Counted from the first letter of the stretch, positions 15,172 to 23,935 are shown. The stretch is 64,000 nucleotides of DNA from Rufibacter immobilis (GCF_003721565.1 NZ_RJJE01000009.1:558001-622000); one strand, 5' to 3'. Numbers and translations are program-made. The notes: generated from the letters alone by a model not told the origin.

Positions 15172-15780
15172 TTAGATGAGGTGCTTCTTGTTCTTCACCA
15201 TGTCATACAGCAACTCGCGGGCGCGGTGCAGCTGGGCTTTCACGGTACCCAGGGGAGCGCTCAGCTCAGTGGCAATCTCCTCGTAAGAAAGCTCGTCAAA
15301 GTAACGCAGCGTTACCAGGCGCTGGTACTTGTCTGGCAGCTTGCTCACAATGTACTGCATGATCTCAATCTTCTGGTTCTTGATGGCAGACTCCTGCGGG
15401 TTCAGGTTGTTGTCTTTGAAATCAATGGTGATCTCATCGCCGTTGTCGATCTTGATGGCAGAGTCAATGCTCATGGTCTTGATCTTGTTCTTCCGGATGA
15501 AGTCAATGCAGTTGTTGGTGGCAATTCTAAAGAGCCAGGTACTGAACGCATACTCCGGGTTGAACTTGTGCAGGTTCCGGAACGCTTTGGCGAAGGCTTC
15601 AATGGTGAGGTCCTCGGCATCGTCGGCGTTGCGCACCATCTTGAGGACCACGTGGTAAACCGGCTTTTTGTAGATCTGCATCAATTCGGCGTAGGCTTTC
15701 TCATCGCCATCTTCCACCGCAGACTGGATCAGTTTAAAATCGTGTTTCGCTTTCGCGGAGAATTGCTTGTTTACTTCCAT
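15172..15780 (-). CDS. ECF-type RNA polymerase sigma factor
   Basis: 202 residues. Region 2 (DAEDLTIEAFAKAFRNL and FSTWLFRIATNNCIDFIRKN, ~52-100) and region 4 (LPDKYQRLVTLRYFDELSYE, then the HTH GTVKAQLHRARELL, ~150-195) define a sigma-70 group 4 factor. Its start overlaps the end of the glycosyltransferase gene by 10 bases, so the two are co-transcribed and probably translationally coupled. No anti-sigma gene follows; a hairpin terminator ends the unit. The acidic linker (IDNGDEITIDFKDNNLNPQE) is as in many Cytophagales sigma factors. Its regulon is unknown. Confidence 0.92.
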   Translation of the reverse strand: MEVNKQFSAKAKHDFKLIQSAVEDGDEKAYAELMQIYKKPVYHVVLKMVRNADDAEDLTIEAFAKAFRNLHKFNPEYAFSTWLFRIATNNCIDFIRKNKIKTMSIDSAIKIDNGDEITIDFKDNNLNPQESAIKNQKIEIMQYIVSKLPDKYQRLVTLRYFDELSYEEIATELSAPLGTVKAQLHRARELLYDMVKNKKHLI

Positions 15781-16901
15781 CTTACCTTTTTAGTCGTTAA
15801 AACAGAGATCCCGATCCCTATGTAATTGAGGTAATACCCCAGTTCCAGCAGCGGCAAAAGCCACCAGGGGAGCGGTATCTGCAGGCGGCGCGCCACCGGC
15901 AGATAGGTGCCGTACAGGGCCGCGTACCTTCCCCCAATAATGAGGCCAACCCATAAGAGTTGGTACTGCATACTCAAAAGAACCGGTGATATTACGTAAA
16001 ATAACACGTTTGACAGGACAAAAAGTCCGAGTCTGAACTTGTTCTTCTGCTGGTACTGCCGCCCTGCCGCCAAATGCCTCCGCTTCTGGCGCCACCAGTC
16101 GCGCCATCGGTTTTCCGGGGTGCTGTTTGTCTGGGCGCCTTGGTCTATGACAATCTGGACGGCAGAGTGTTGGGCAGCTTCCTGCACAAATAAATCATCG
16201 TCGCCTCCTAAAGACCGGATATGCGAGGCGAAGCCCTTGTTCCGGAAAAACGTTGCTTTCGTGTATCCCAGGTTTCGGCCCACCCCCATGTACGCTTGCC
16301 CTCTCTTGGCAAACGACAGATACTGCATTGCGGTCAAGAAGGTTTCATAAGAAATCAAACGATTTAAGAATCCATATATCTGTATATACGGTGAAACGCC
16401 CAAAACGATGTCGTTGTTGCCCAGAAAGCCGCCGGCCATGCCCTGCGCCCAGGCGGTAGAAGCGGGCCTGCAGTCTGCGTCTGTGAACAGTAAATGTTCA
16501 TTCTCAGCGGCTTTGATCCCCAGAAAGAGCGCGTATTTCTTGGGGCTCATGTACTCCGGAGTTTTTTTCACCTGCACCAATTTGAGGTTGGGGTACTCCA
16601 TCTGGTATTCTTTCACCAGCACCGAGGTACCGTCCCAGGAGCGGTCATCTATGAGGATGATCTCAAAAGGCTGCGGATACTCCTGCTGCAACAGCAAGGG
16701 CAGAAGCTCCTGCAAGTTCTCCACCTCATTGTGTGCACAGACCAGAATAGACAGCGGCGGCAGCCCAGCGGGGTTTTCTACCACAGGGTCTTTGTGGAAC
16801 GCCAGCGGCAGAAAATAATAAAACATATACCACAGCTGCACCAGAACACTGGCACCCAGCAGGCAGAGAAGGAGCGTGTGTAGAAGAAATACGTAGTCCA
16901 A
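15771..16901 (-). CDS. Family 2 glycosyltransferase, membrane-anchored
   Basis: 376 residues from TTG 16901, chosen because a TATTTTTG promoter box (16927-16920) lies 18 bases upstream; the frame stays open to 17042 without a better start. An N-terminal membrane helix (~1-30) is followed by a GT-A domain with ILVCAHNE, LIDDRSWDGT (nucleotide binding), FTDADCRP (metal site), GGDDDLF (base) and KRRHL. Three hydrophobic segments follow (~285-370). It transfers a sugar to a lipid or polymer at the inner membrane. It is paired with an ECF sigma gene. Confidence 0.85.
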   Translation of the reverse strand: MDYVFLLHTLLLCLLGASVLVQLWYMFYYFLPLAFHKDPVVENPAGLPPLSILVCAHNEVENLQELLPLLLQQEYPQPFEIILIDDRSWDGTSVLVKEYQMEYPNLKLVQVKKTPEYMSPKKYALFLGIKAAENEHLLFTDADCRPASTAWAQGMAGGFLGNNDIVLGVSPYIQIYGFLNRLISYETFLTAMQYLSFAKRGQAYMGVGRNLGYTKATFFRNKGFASHIRSLGGDDDLFVQEAAQHSAVQIVIDQGAQTNSTPENRWRDWWRQKRRHLAAGRQYQQKNKFRLGLFVLSNVLFYVISPVLLSMQYQLLWVGLIIGGRYAALYGTYLPVARRLQIPLPWWLLPLLELGYYLNYIGIGISVLTTKKVRWK

Positions 16902-16919
16902 AGCAAAAGAAACTGAGTA

Positions 16920-16927
16920 CAAAAATA
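16920..16927 (-). promoter_or_regulatory. Promoter -7 box of the glycosyltransferase/sigma operon
   Basis: Minus-strand TATTTTTG inside the open frame and just upstream of the TTG at 16901; it decides the shorter start. Confidence 0.5.
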
Positions 16928-16982
16928 GCACAAATATTCTTGCGCTTCCTACGCACGGGGCGGTGGAACAAAAGGTTGTTCG

Positions 16983-16990
16983 TATCTTTG
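16983..16990 (+). promoter_or_regulatory. Promoter -7 box of tgt
   Basis: TATCTTTG, 80 bases upstream of the tgt ATG. The divergent glycosyltransferase promoter is 55 bases away. Confidence 0.55.
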
Positions 16991-17070
16991 CCAATTGGAG
17001 AATCAGGGGGTGGAACAATAGCTGCTCCGTGCCCTGAACCAACGCTTCTCCAGCACTTTACCAGTTGTCC

Positions 17071-18201
17071 ATGACGTTTGACTTAGTAGCGCAAGATCCC
17101 GCTTCCAAAGCCCGGGCAGGGGTACTCACCACGGCCCACGGCACCATACAAACCCCTATTTTCATGCCGGTGGGCACCGCCGGCACCGTGAAGGCCGTGC
17201 ACCAGCGCGAGCTTAAAGAAGACATCAAAGCCCAGATTATCCTGGGCAACACCTACCACCTGTACCTGAGGCCCGGCCTGGACGTGCTGGAGAAAGCAGG
17301 CGGATTACACAAATTCAACGGCTGGGACCGCCCCATCCTCACCGACAGCGGCGGATATCAGGTGTTCTCCCTATCGGGCACGCGCAAGATTGTGGAGGAA
17401 GGCGTGAAGTTCCGGTCGCACATTGATGGGTCCAGGCACCTGTTCACCCCGGAGAACGTGATGGACACCCAACGCGTCATTGGCGCCGACATCATCATGG
17501 CTTTTGATGAGTGCACCCCTTACCCCTGTGATTACCACTACGCTAAAAACTCTATGGAGCGCACCCACCGCTGGCTCCAGCGCTGCATAGACCGTTTTGA
17601 CAGCACAGAGGGCAAGTACGGCTATGAGCAGACGCTTTTCCCTATTGTGCAGGGCAGCACCTATAAAGACCTCCGCACCCAGAGCGCCGAAACCATCGCC
17701 TCCAAAAACCGGCCGGGTAATGCCATTGGCGGCTTGTCTGTGGGCGAGCCCGCCGAGATGATGTACGAGATGACAGAACTGGTCTGCGACATACTGCCCA
17801 GTGATAAACCGCGTTACCTCATGGGCGTGGGCACGCCGGCCAACATTCTGGAGAACATCGCCTTGGGCGTAGACATGTTTGACTGCGTATTGCCTACCCG
17901 CAATGCCAGAAACGGCATGCTGTTCACCACGCAGGGCATTATTAACATCAGGAACGAACGCTGGAAAGAGGACTACTCTCCTATTGACGCGGAACTGGGA
18001 GGCTACGTGAGCACGTTTTACTCCAAGGCGTATCTGCGCCACCTCATGCACGCCACTGAGATGCTGGGCGCCCAGATTGCCAGCGTGCACAACCTTACCT
18101 TTTACCTATGGCTGGTGGGACAAGCCCGGGAGCAGATTCTGGCCGGCACTTTCCGCCCCTGGAAAGACCAGATGGTGAAGAAACTGATGACACGTTTATA
18201 A
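17071..18201 (+). CDS. tgt: tRNA-guanine transglycosylase (queuosine synthesis)
   Basis: 376 residues from ATG 17071 (a TTG two codons earlier is possible). It exchanges guanine-34 for a 7-deazaguanine precursor in GUN-anticodon tRNAs. DSGGYQVFSL, MAFDECTPYP, GGLSVGEP and MGVGTPANI are the expected active-site blocks, and VLPTRNARNGM is present. The zinc site typical of proteobacterial enzymes (CxCxxC) is absent: the aligned segment reads LGGYVS (309-314), although the following VHNL His is kept. It is followed by the LptF/G-type permease on the same strand. Confidence 0.95.
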   Translation: MTFDLVAQDPASKARAGVLTTAHGTIQTPIFMPVGTAGTVKAVHQRELKEDIKAQIILGNTYHLYLRPGLDVLEKAGGLHKFNGWDRPILTDSGGYQVFSLSGTRKIVEEGVKFRSHIDGSRHLFTPENVMDTQRVIGADIIMAFDECTPYPCDYHYAKNSMERTHRWLQRCIDRFDSTEGKYGYEQTLFPIVQGSTYKDLRTQSAETIASKNRPGNAIGGLSVGEPAEMMYEMTELVCDILPSDKPRYLMGVGTPANILENIALGVDMFDCVLPTRNARNGMLFTTQGIINIRNERWKEDYSPIDAELGGYVSTFYSKAYLRHLMHATEMLGAQIASVHNLTFYLWLVGQAREQILAGTFRPWKDQMVKKLMTRL

Positions 18202-18212
18202 TTGAGAATTCA

Positions 18213-18296
18213 GAATTAAGAGTTGAGAATTGGGGGAACTTGCCGCCTGGTTGTCTATCTACCAGAAGACAATCCCTAATTCTCAACTCTTAATTC
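18213..18296. repeat. AATTCTCAACTCTTAATTC inverted repeat
   Basis: Arms of 23 bases (18213-18235 and 18274-18296) differ at about one position. Related AATTCTCAATTCTTAATT strings occur at 19663-19698 and 41046-41079. It fills the tgt to permease gap and may form a long hairpin. Confidence 0.7.
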
Positions 18297-18311
18297 CTAA
18301 TTAAACTACGG

Positions 18312-19394
18312 GTGAAACTGAAGCTTTTAGACAATTACATCCTTAAGAAGTTCCTGACCACGTTTGTGTTCGTGGTCTTGATCCTGATTGCGGTTATTTG
18401 CGTGATTGATTTTGTGGAGAAGAATGATGACTTCATCCAGCATAATCTCCCGGCAAAAGTGATCTTGCTGGATTATTACGTGAACATGATCCCGCACTAC
18501 ATCAACATGCTCAGCCCCATCACGGTATTCATTGCCACGGTGTTTGTGACGGCCAAGCTGGCTTCGCACACAGAGATTGTGGCCATTCTGAGCAGCGGGG
18601 TTTCGTTTAAGCGCATGCTGGTGCCGTACATCATCGGGTCTGTCATCATCGGGATTTTCATCTTCTTCTTCGCTTCCTACGTCATTCCTACCGCCAATAA
18701 AACGCGCGTGGCCTTTGAGATCAAGTACGTGAAGAACCCCTACACCTATGAAGGCCGCAACGTGCACTTCCGGATAGGCCCGGAAACGTACGCGTACCTG
18801 GAAAGCTATAACAACCACGCCAACGTAGGGTACAAGTTCACGCTGGAAACCATCCGGAAGCAGGAACTGATCAGAAAACTTTCCTCAGAGAGCATCCGGT
18901 GGGACAGCACCAAGCAGAAATGGCACATGGACGCCTACACCATCCGGACCTTCAACGGCGACAAGGAAACCGTTACCCAACACAGCGCCGTAGACACCAC
19001 GCTCAACCTGCTGCCTAAGGACTTTGCCAGCACTTACCGCCTCAAAGAAACCTTGACCAACGCCGAGCTGAACAAGCTCATTGACGAGAAAATCCTGCGC
19101 GGGGCCACCGATGTGGAGATGTACATGACCGAGAAGTACGAGCGCATGAGCTACCCCTTCGCCATTACGGTACTCACCATCATTGGCGTGATCCTGAGCT
19201 CCCGGAAAGTGCGCGGTGGCGTGGGGCTTCAGATTGCCTTGGGCTTTATTCTCGCGTTTATCTTCATCATCTTCGTGATGATGAGCCGAAGCCTGGCCTC
19301 GGTGGGTGGTATTCCGCCGCAGCTGGCCGCCTTTGTGCCGCTGGCCGTATTCACCGTCATTGGCATTGTGCTCTACCGAACAGTGCCCAGATAA
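18312..19394 (+). CDS. LptF/LptG family permease
   Basis: 360 residues from GTG 18312. N-terminal helices LDNYILKKFLTTFVFVVLIL and residues ~55-125 (SPITVFIATVFVTAKLASHT, EIVAILSSGVSFKRML) are the typical YjgP/YjgQ signature. A periplasmic beta-jellyroll lies at ~130-250 and three C-terminal helices at ~275-358. It is a membrane component of the lipopolysaccharide export bridge with LptB and LptC, which are not in this window. LptF versus LptG cannot be decided. Confidence 0.9.
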   Translation: MKLKLLDNYILKKFLTTFVFVVLILIAVICVIDFVEKNDDFIQHNLPAKVILLDYYVNMIPHYINMLSPITVFIATVFVTAKLASHTEIVAILSSGVSFKRMLVPYIIGSVIIGIFIFFFASYVIPTANKTRVAFEIKYVKNPYTYEGRNVHFRIGPETYAYLESYNNHANVGYKFTLETIRKQELIRKLSSESIRWDSTKQKWHMDAYTIRTFNGDKETVTQHSAVDTTLNLLPKDFASTYRLKETLTNAELNKLIDEKILRGATDVEMYMTEKYERMSYPFAITVLTIIGVILSSRKVRGGVGLQIALGFILAFIFIIFVMMSRSLASVGGIPPQLAAFVPLAVFTVIGIVLYRTVPR

Positions 19395-19467
19395 GGGTTG
19401 ATTGTTGGTTGCTGCTTGTCTTTATCGTGCTTTCACCAGCGCAATTCTCCAGGCTTAAGCATTAGTT

Positions 19468-19505
19468 GCGTTTAGGGGCTCTTTTTGCCAAAACGGCTCC
19501 AAAAC
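19468..19505. repeat. Hairpin repeat copy 7
   Basis: Left arm GCGTTTAGGGGCT, decayed right arm CGGCTCCAAAAC. It forms a pair with copy 8 around a short spacer. Confidence 0.8.
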
Positions 19506-19601
19506 AGAAAGATGCAGATCCTTGATTCCGCTGGCGCCGAAGGGAAAGCCACGAGAGTAGCTTCCGCTCCGCAAGAGACTGCCACACACAAATTTAAATG
19601 T

Positions 19602-19639
19602 GCGTTTAGGGGCTGTTTTCAGAAAAACGGCCTCTAAAC
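19602..19639. repeat. Hairpin repeat copy 8
   Basis: Arms GCGTTTAGGGGCTG / CGGCCTCTAAAC around TTTTCAGAAAAA. The ~96-base spacer between copies 7 and 8 holds CTGGCGCCGAAGGG and GAGACTGCC, a possible relic of the GAGTCTCC repeat. Confidence 0.85.
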
Positions 19640-19698
19640 AGAAACCAAACGTCGGCCCCGCCGAGATTCTCAATTCTTAATTCCAAATTCTCAATTCA

Positions 19699-20622
19699 TT
19701 GGAAACTCCCCGCCTCAAAGACTACCTTGAACTCCATTTCATCATTCTGCTGTGGGGCTTCACGGCCATTCTGGGAAAATTCATCTCCATCCCGGCGGTG
19801 GAACTGGTGCTCTACCGCACCATTCTGGCGGCGGTGGCGCTGGCGGTGGTCATCAAGTTTAAGAAGCAGTCTTTCCGGATTGGCCGGCGCAACATTGTGA
19901 AGATCCTGGGGGTAGGGTTTCTGATTGCGGCGCACTGGATTCTGTTCTTCGCCTCGGCGCGGGTTTCCTCGGTGTCTATCTGTTTGGCGGGCATGGCCAC
20001 GGCCAGCCTTTGGACCTCTATTCTGGAGCCTATCTTCACCCAAAAGAAAATAAAGCCGCACGAGGTGGCGCTGGCGCTCCTCATCATGGTGGGGCTATAC
20101 ATCATCTTCCGGTTTGAGTTTGACCACGCGGTGGGTATTTCCATGGCCGTGGGCTCAGCGTTTCTGGCGTCCTGCTTCACCATCATCAACAGCAAACTGA
20201 CCAAACAGCACGCCGCCACCACCATTACCTGCTATGAGATGGCCGGGGCTTGGGTGGCTACGCTCCTGTTCCTGCCGTTTTACCGCCAATGGATGACCGA
20301 TACCGGCGAGCTGCAACTGGCCCTTACCGGGGTAGATATGTTCTGCATTGGCATGCTGGCTTTGGTCTGCACCGTGTACGCCTACACAGCCGCGGTGCGG
20401 CTCATGCAGAAGTTCAGCGCCTACACCATGAACCTGACCGTGAACCTGGAGCCGGTGTATGGTATTCTGCTAGCCTGGTTTATCTTCAAAGAAGGCGAGC
20501 AGATGTCGGCGGGGTTCTATTATGGGGCGGCCATTATCCTGTTCAGCGTGTTCCTGCACCCTATTTTGGAATCTGTGCTGGCCCGCCGCCAGCGGAAGCT
20601 AAAGGACGCCCTGCCAAACTGA
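19699..20622 (+). CDS. EamA/DMT-family transporter
   Basis: 307 residues, probable TTG start at 19699. Ten predicted helices are arranged as two EamA repeats (LHFIILLWGFTAILGKFISI at the start; NLTVNLEPVYGILLAWFIFK near the end with the usual LEPV motif). These inner-membrane carriers move amino acids, nucleotides or other small metabolites; the substrate is unknown. Its 3' end overlaps the convergent ispE gene by 24 bases, so no terminator separates them. Confidence 0.87.
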   Translation: METPRLKDYLELHFIILLWGFTAILGKFISIPAVELVLYRTILAAVALAVVIKFKKQSFRIGRRNIVKILGVGFLIAAHWILFFASARVSSVSICLAGMATASLWTSILEPIFTQKKIKPHEVALALLIMVGLYIIFRFEFDHAVGISMAVGSAFLASCFTIINSKLTKQHAATTITCYEMAGAWVATLLFLPFYRQWMTDTGELQLALTGVDMFCIGMLALVCTVYAYTAAVRLMQKFSAYTMNLTVNLEPVYGILLAWFIFKEGEQMSAGFYYGAAIILFSVFLHPILESVLARRQRKLKDALPN

Positions 20623-21411
20623 GTAGTCGGCCGGGAAAGGCAAGGGACTGGCCGGGGCGGTTCTGAACAACCCGTACATGGTAGACCCAGACCCTGACAT
20701 GGACGCGTACTGGGCGCCCAACTCATACAGCTGTTGCTTTATCTCCGCCAGCACCGGGTACTTAGGGAACAGGCTTTTCTCAAAATCATTCACCACTTCC
20801 CCTTTCCAGGTGGAAACCTCCTGGCTCAGGAGCGTTTCGAGGCTCTTTTTCGGGAATTGGGGCGAAACTGCGGCGTAGGCCTCGGCGGTGCTGATAGCCA
20901 AATTAGGGTACACCAACAGCACATGCCAGCCCTGTAGGTTCAGATCCACCGCCTGAAACACATCTCCTTTCTCCACGGCCAGCACCGGACGGTTCCGGAT
21001 GAAAAAGGCGCAGTCGCTGCCCAGTTGCCGGGCGTAGTTTTCCAGAGCGTCCTCAGAAAGCCCTAGCTGGAACTGTTGGTTCAGGATTTTCAGGGTGAAA
21101 GCGGCATCGGCGGAGCCGCCTCCCAAGCCCGCGCCCATGGGAATGACCTTGTGCAGGTGCATCTGGATAGAGGGCAATTCAAAGTCCCGGCGCAGCAGCT
21201 GGTAGGCTTTCCAGCAGAGGTTGACTGTGGGCTCCCCGGGTACGGGCAACCCTGACAGCGTGAACGTTGCCTCCCCTTTGGTGGGCAGAATCTCCAGTGC
21301 GTCTGTCCAGTGAACGGGGTAAAAGCAGGAAACCAGGTTATGGAACCCATCGGGGCGCTTCTCCACCAGCTGCAACCCAAGGTTGATCTTCGCGTTCGGG
21401 AATTGAATCAT
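20599..21411 (-). CDS. ispE: 4-diphosphocytidyl-2-C-methyl-D-erythritol kinase
   Basis: 270 residues. It phosphorylates CDP-methylerythritol in the MEP isoprenoid pathway. It is a GHMP kinase: N-terminal PNAKINLGLQL, ATP loop PMGAGLGGGSADAAF (~91-105) and C-terminal ASMSGSGSTMYGLF. The length is slightly short but normal for Bacteroidota. It converges on and overlaps the EamA gene. The divergent sugar-transferase cluster begins 91 bases upstream. Confidence 0.93.
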   Translation of the reverse strand: MIQFPNAKINLGLQLVEKRPDGFHNLVSCFYPVHWTDALEILPTKGEATFTLSGLPVPGEPTVNLCWKAYQLLRRDFELPSIQMHLHKVIPMGAGLGGGSADAAFTLKILNQQFQLGLSEDALENYARQLGSDCAFFIRNRPVLAVEKGDVFQAVDLNLQGWHVLLVYPNLAISTAEAYAAVSPQFPKKSLETLLSQEVSTWKGEVVNDFEKSLFPKYPVLAEIKQQLYELGAQYASMSGSGSTMYGLFRTAPASPLPFPADYSVWQGVL

Positions 21412-21451
21412 GCGTGCAAATTAACAGAATCTGCGCAGAGAATCGTACTTT

Positions 21452-21487
21452 CGTTTAGCGGCCGTTTTTCCAGAATCGGGCCAAAAC
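21452..21487. repeat. Hairpin repeat copy 9
   Basis: Arms CGTTTAGCGGCC / CGGGCCAAAAC (decayed) between divergent ispE and the sugar transferase. A near-consensus -7 box TACTTTCG (21446-21453) abuts it. Confidence 0.78.
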
Positions 21488-21502
21488 CAAAATCAGACCA
21501 CC

Positions 21503-22123
21503 ATGTACCTCGCCTTCGGGAAACGTTTGCTGGACCTACTGCTGGCCGGGGGAGCGCTGCTACTCCTGTGGCCGGTGATGGTGCTGGTGGCGTTGGTGCT
21601 CTGGGTGGGGTTTGACGGCAAGGTGTTGTTTACCCAACCGCGCCCGGGTCTGCACGGGAAACCGTTTCTGTTCTACAAGTTCGTGACCATGACCCAGGCC
21701 CATGACCTCCACGGCCAGCTGCTGCCAGATGCCCAACGGCTCACCCCGCTGGGGAAGTTTATCCGGAAGACCTCGCTGGACGAGCTGCCGCAGCTCCTGA
21801 ACGTGCTGCGCGGCGAAATGAGCATAGTGGGTCCGCGCCCGCTGCTCATGGACTACCTGCCACTGTACACTTCAGAGCAGGCGCGCCGCCACCACGTGAA
21901 GCCCGGCATCACGGGCTGGGCCCAGATCAACGGCCGAAACGCTATTTCCTGGGAACAAAAATTCCTGTTTGACCTCTGGTACGTAGAGCATGTGTCTCTG
22001 CGGGTAGATCTTCTCATTCTTTGGCGCACGCTCCGGCACGTCTTAAAACCCAGCGGGATTTCGGCGCCGGGCTCGGCAACCATGGAGCGCTTTACCGGTT
22101 CCTCTCATCCCACCTCCCCATGA
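21503..22123 (+). CDS. Undecaprenyl-phosphate sugar phosphotransferase (PglC-like)
   Basis: 206 residues. A small monotopic phosphoglycosyl transferase: one N-terminal reentrant helix (LLDLLLAGGALLLLWPVMVL), then KFVTMTQAHD, GKFIRKTSLDELPQLLNVLR (catalytic Asp-Glu pair, ~92-93), IVGPRPLLMDYLP and KPGITGWAQINGRN. It moves a sugar phosphate from a UDP-sugar to the lipid carrier on the inner membrane. Its stop overlaps the next start as ATGA, and the following two genes encode PglD- and PglE-like enzymes, which points to a diacetamido-sugar such as bacillosamine as the first sugar. Confidence 0.9.
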   Translation: MYLAFGKRLLDLLLAGGALLLLWPVMVLVALVLWVGFDGKVLFTQPRPGLHGKPFLFYKFVTMTQAHDLHGQLLPDAQRLTPLGKFIRKTSLDELPQLLNVLRGEMSIVGPRPLLMDYLPLYTSEQARRHHVKPGITGWAQINGRNAISWEQKFLFDLWYVEHVSLRVDLLILWRTLRHVLKPSGISAPGSATMERFTGSSHPTSP

Positions 22124-22779
22124 ACTCAGAAAGAAAAAGAATTGCCATTGTTGGTGCCGGTGGCTTGGGCCGCGAAGTGCTCATGCTCCTGCACCAGATC
22201 AACCACGTAACGCCCCAGTGGGACATGGTAGGGTTCTATGACGATGCCCCACCCGCCCAAGCGCAAATCTGCGGGTACCCCTATTTGGGCACCGTGGAGC
22301 AGCTGAACGAGGTAGAAAGCCAACTGTACGTAGCCATCGCGATTGGTAACTGCCAGGCCAAAACCGATGTCACATCCCGCCTGCTGAACCCGCAGCTCTG
22401 CTTCCCGGTGCTGGTGCACCCCTCGGTACACGTGTACCCAGAGCAGGACGTAAAATTGGGCGAAGGCACCATTATCTGCCAGAACTGCATTTTAACCACC
22501 AATGTCACGCTGGGCCGGCACGTGCTGCTCAACCTTTCCTGCACCATAGGCCATGACACCGTGCTAGGCGATTTCTGCTCCCTCATGCCGCAGGTGGCCG
22601 TGAGCGGCGACGTAAGATTGGGTATGGGGGTTTACGGGGGCACCAACAGCACTATTTTGCAAAACAGGCAAGTGGGCGCCTTTACCATTATTGGCGCGGG
22701 CGCGGTGGTGAACAAAGATTTGCCCAGCTACTGCACCGCCGTAGGGGTGCCGGCCCGTATCATTCAACAGACTGCATGA
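22120..22779 (+). CDS. Sugar N-acetyltransferase (PglD-like)
   Basis: 219 residues from ATG 22120, chosen because it overlaps the upstream stop as ATGA and gives the family N-terminus (RIAIVGAGGLGREVLMLL). An N-terminal Rossmann-like part is followed by left-handed beta-helix hexapeptide repeats (~90-200) with VHPSV, LSCTIGHDTVLGDFC (catalytic His) and IGAGAVVNKDLP. It is expected to acetylate a UDP-4-amino-sugar made by the next gene's product. It ends in a second ATGA overlap. Confidence 0.9.
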   Translation: MNSERKRIAIVGAGGLGREVLMLLHQINHVTPQWDMVGFYDDAPPAQAQICGYPYLGTVEQLNEVESQLYVAIAIGNCQAKTDVTSRLLNPQLCFPVLVHPSVHVYPEQDVKLGEGTIICQNCILTTNVTLGRHVLLNLSCTIGHDTVLGDFCSLMPQVAVSGDVRLGMGVYGGTNSTILQNRQVGAFTIIGAGAVVNKDLPSYCTAVGVPARIIQQTA

Positions 22780-23912
22780 GCCAACAATCCAACTTTATTT
22801 ACCTTTCGCCCCCGCACATGGGCGGGCGGGAACAAGAGTACGTGCAGCAGGCTTTTGCCCAAAACTGGATTACCACCGCCGGTGCCAACGTAGACAGTTT
22901 TGAACAGGAACTGGCATTTTACCTGAAGATACCGGCCGCCGCCGCCCTTTCCTCTGGCACTGCCGCGTTACACCTGGCGCTGCTGGCTTTGGGCGTTGGT
23001 GCGGGAGACGAGGTTTTCTGCTCTTCGTTCACCTTTGTGGCCAGCACCAACCCTATCCGGTATGTAGGTGCCACCCCGGTCTTCTTGGACAGCGAAGCCA
23101 CCACCTGGAATCTCTGCCCCAACGCTCTGGAGAACGCTTTGCAAGACCGCCAGAAGAAAGGCAAACTACCCAAGGCGTTGGTATTGGTGCACCTGTACGG
23201 CATGCCTTCCCAAATGCGGGAAATTCTGGAGATTACGCAGCACTATGGCATACCCATAATTGAAGATGCCGCCGAGGCTTTGGGTTCTACTTACCACGGC
23301 CAGTTACTAGGCACCTTTGGCATAGCTGGTGTTTTCTCCTTTAACGGCAACAAGATCATCACCACTTCGGGGGGCGGCGCTTTGGTTTCCCCTGATGCTG
23401 CCCTTGTGAACCATGCGCGTTGGTTGGCTACCCAGGCCAAAGATCCTTTGCCTTATTACCACCATACCACCATGGGCTACAACTACCGCCTGAGCAATGT
23501 CTCCGCGGGCATTGGCCGCGGGCAGCTGGAAGTACTGGAGAAACGGGTACAGCAACGCAGACAGGTATTTGAACGCTACCAGGAGCTCTTACAAGGCATC
23601 ACGGAACTGGAGTGGCAACCAGAACCCCAGGGCTTCTACGCCAACCGCTGGCTCAGCTGTTTTACCCTCAAAAAAGGCAGTAACGTTAGCCCTGAGGAGC
23701 TAAAGCTGAAACTGCTGGCGCAGCACATAGAGAGCCGGCCGCTCTGGCAACCCATGCACCGGCAGCCCCTTTACCAGAAGTATGACTACTTTGGCACGCA
23801 CGTAAGCGATGATCTCTTTGCCCGCGGCCTGTGCCTGCCTTCGGGCTCCAGCCTCACCCAAGGAGACCAGGAACGGGTGGCCCAGGTCATCAAAGATGCG
23901 TTTAGCGCCTGA
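22776..23912 (+). CDS. DegT/DnrJ/EryC1-family aminotransferase (PglE-like)
   Basis: 378 residues, PLP-dependent sugar aminotransferase. SSGTAALHLALLAL and the Lys of SFNGNKIITTSGGGAL (~190) are the family signatures, with EDAAEALGS before. It likely aminates a UDP-4-keto-sugar, feeding the upstream acetyltransferase. The cluster lacks the dehydratase that would make the keto sugar; it must lie elsewhere. The last codons (DAFSA, stop) are encoded inside a hairpin repeat, so the C-terminus was shaped by that element. Confidence 0.9.
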   Translation: MSQQSNFIYLSPPHMGGREQEYVQQAFAQNWITTAGANVDSFEQELAFYLKIPAAAALSSGTAALHLALLALGVGAGDEVFCSSFTFVASTNPIRYVGATPVFLDSEATTWNLCPNALENALQDRQKKGKLPKALVLVHLYGMPSQMREILEITQHYGIPIIEDAAEALGSTYHGQLLGTFGIAGVFSFNGNKIITTSGGGALVSPDAALVNHARWLATQAKDPLPYYHHTTMGYNYRLSNVSAGIGRGQLEVLEKRVQQRRQVFERYQELLQGITELEWQPEPQGFYANRWLSCFTLKKGSNVSPEELKLKLLAQHIESRPLWQPMHRQPLYQKYDYFGTHVSDDLFARGLCLPSGSSLTQGDQERVAQVIKDAFSA

Positions 23913-23935
23913 TTTTCCAAAATAGGGGCAAAACC
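23898..23935. repeat. Hairpin repeat copy 10, overlapping a stop codon
   Basis: Left arm GCGTTTAGCGCCT includes the final codons and TGA of the aminotransferase; the right arm AGGGGCAAAAC is decayed. Confidence 0.78.

Noticed and set aside
15181-15825. A 214-codon plus-strand frame opposite the ECF sigma factor
   Set aside because: The translation lacks any family pattern, and the sigma factor on the minus strand is unambiguous.
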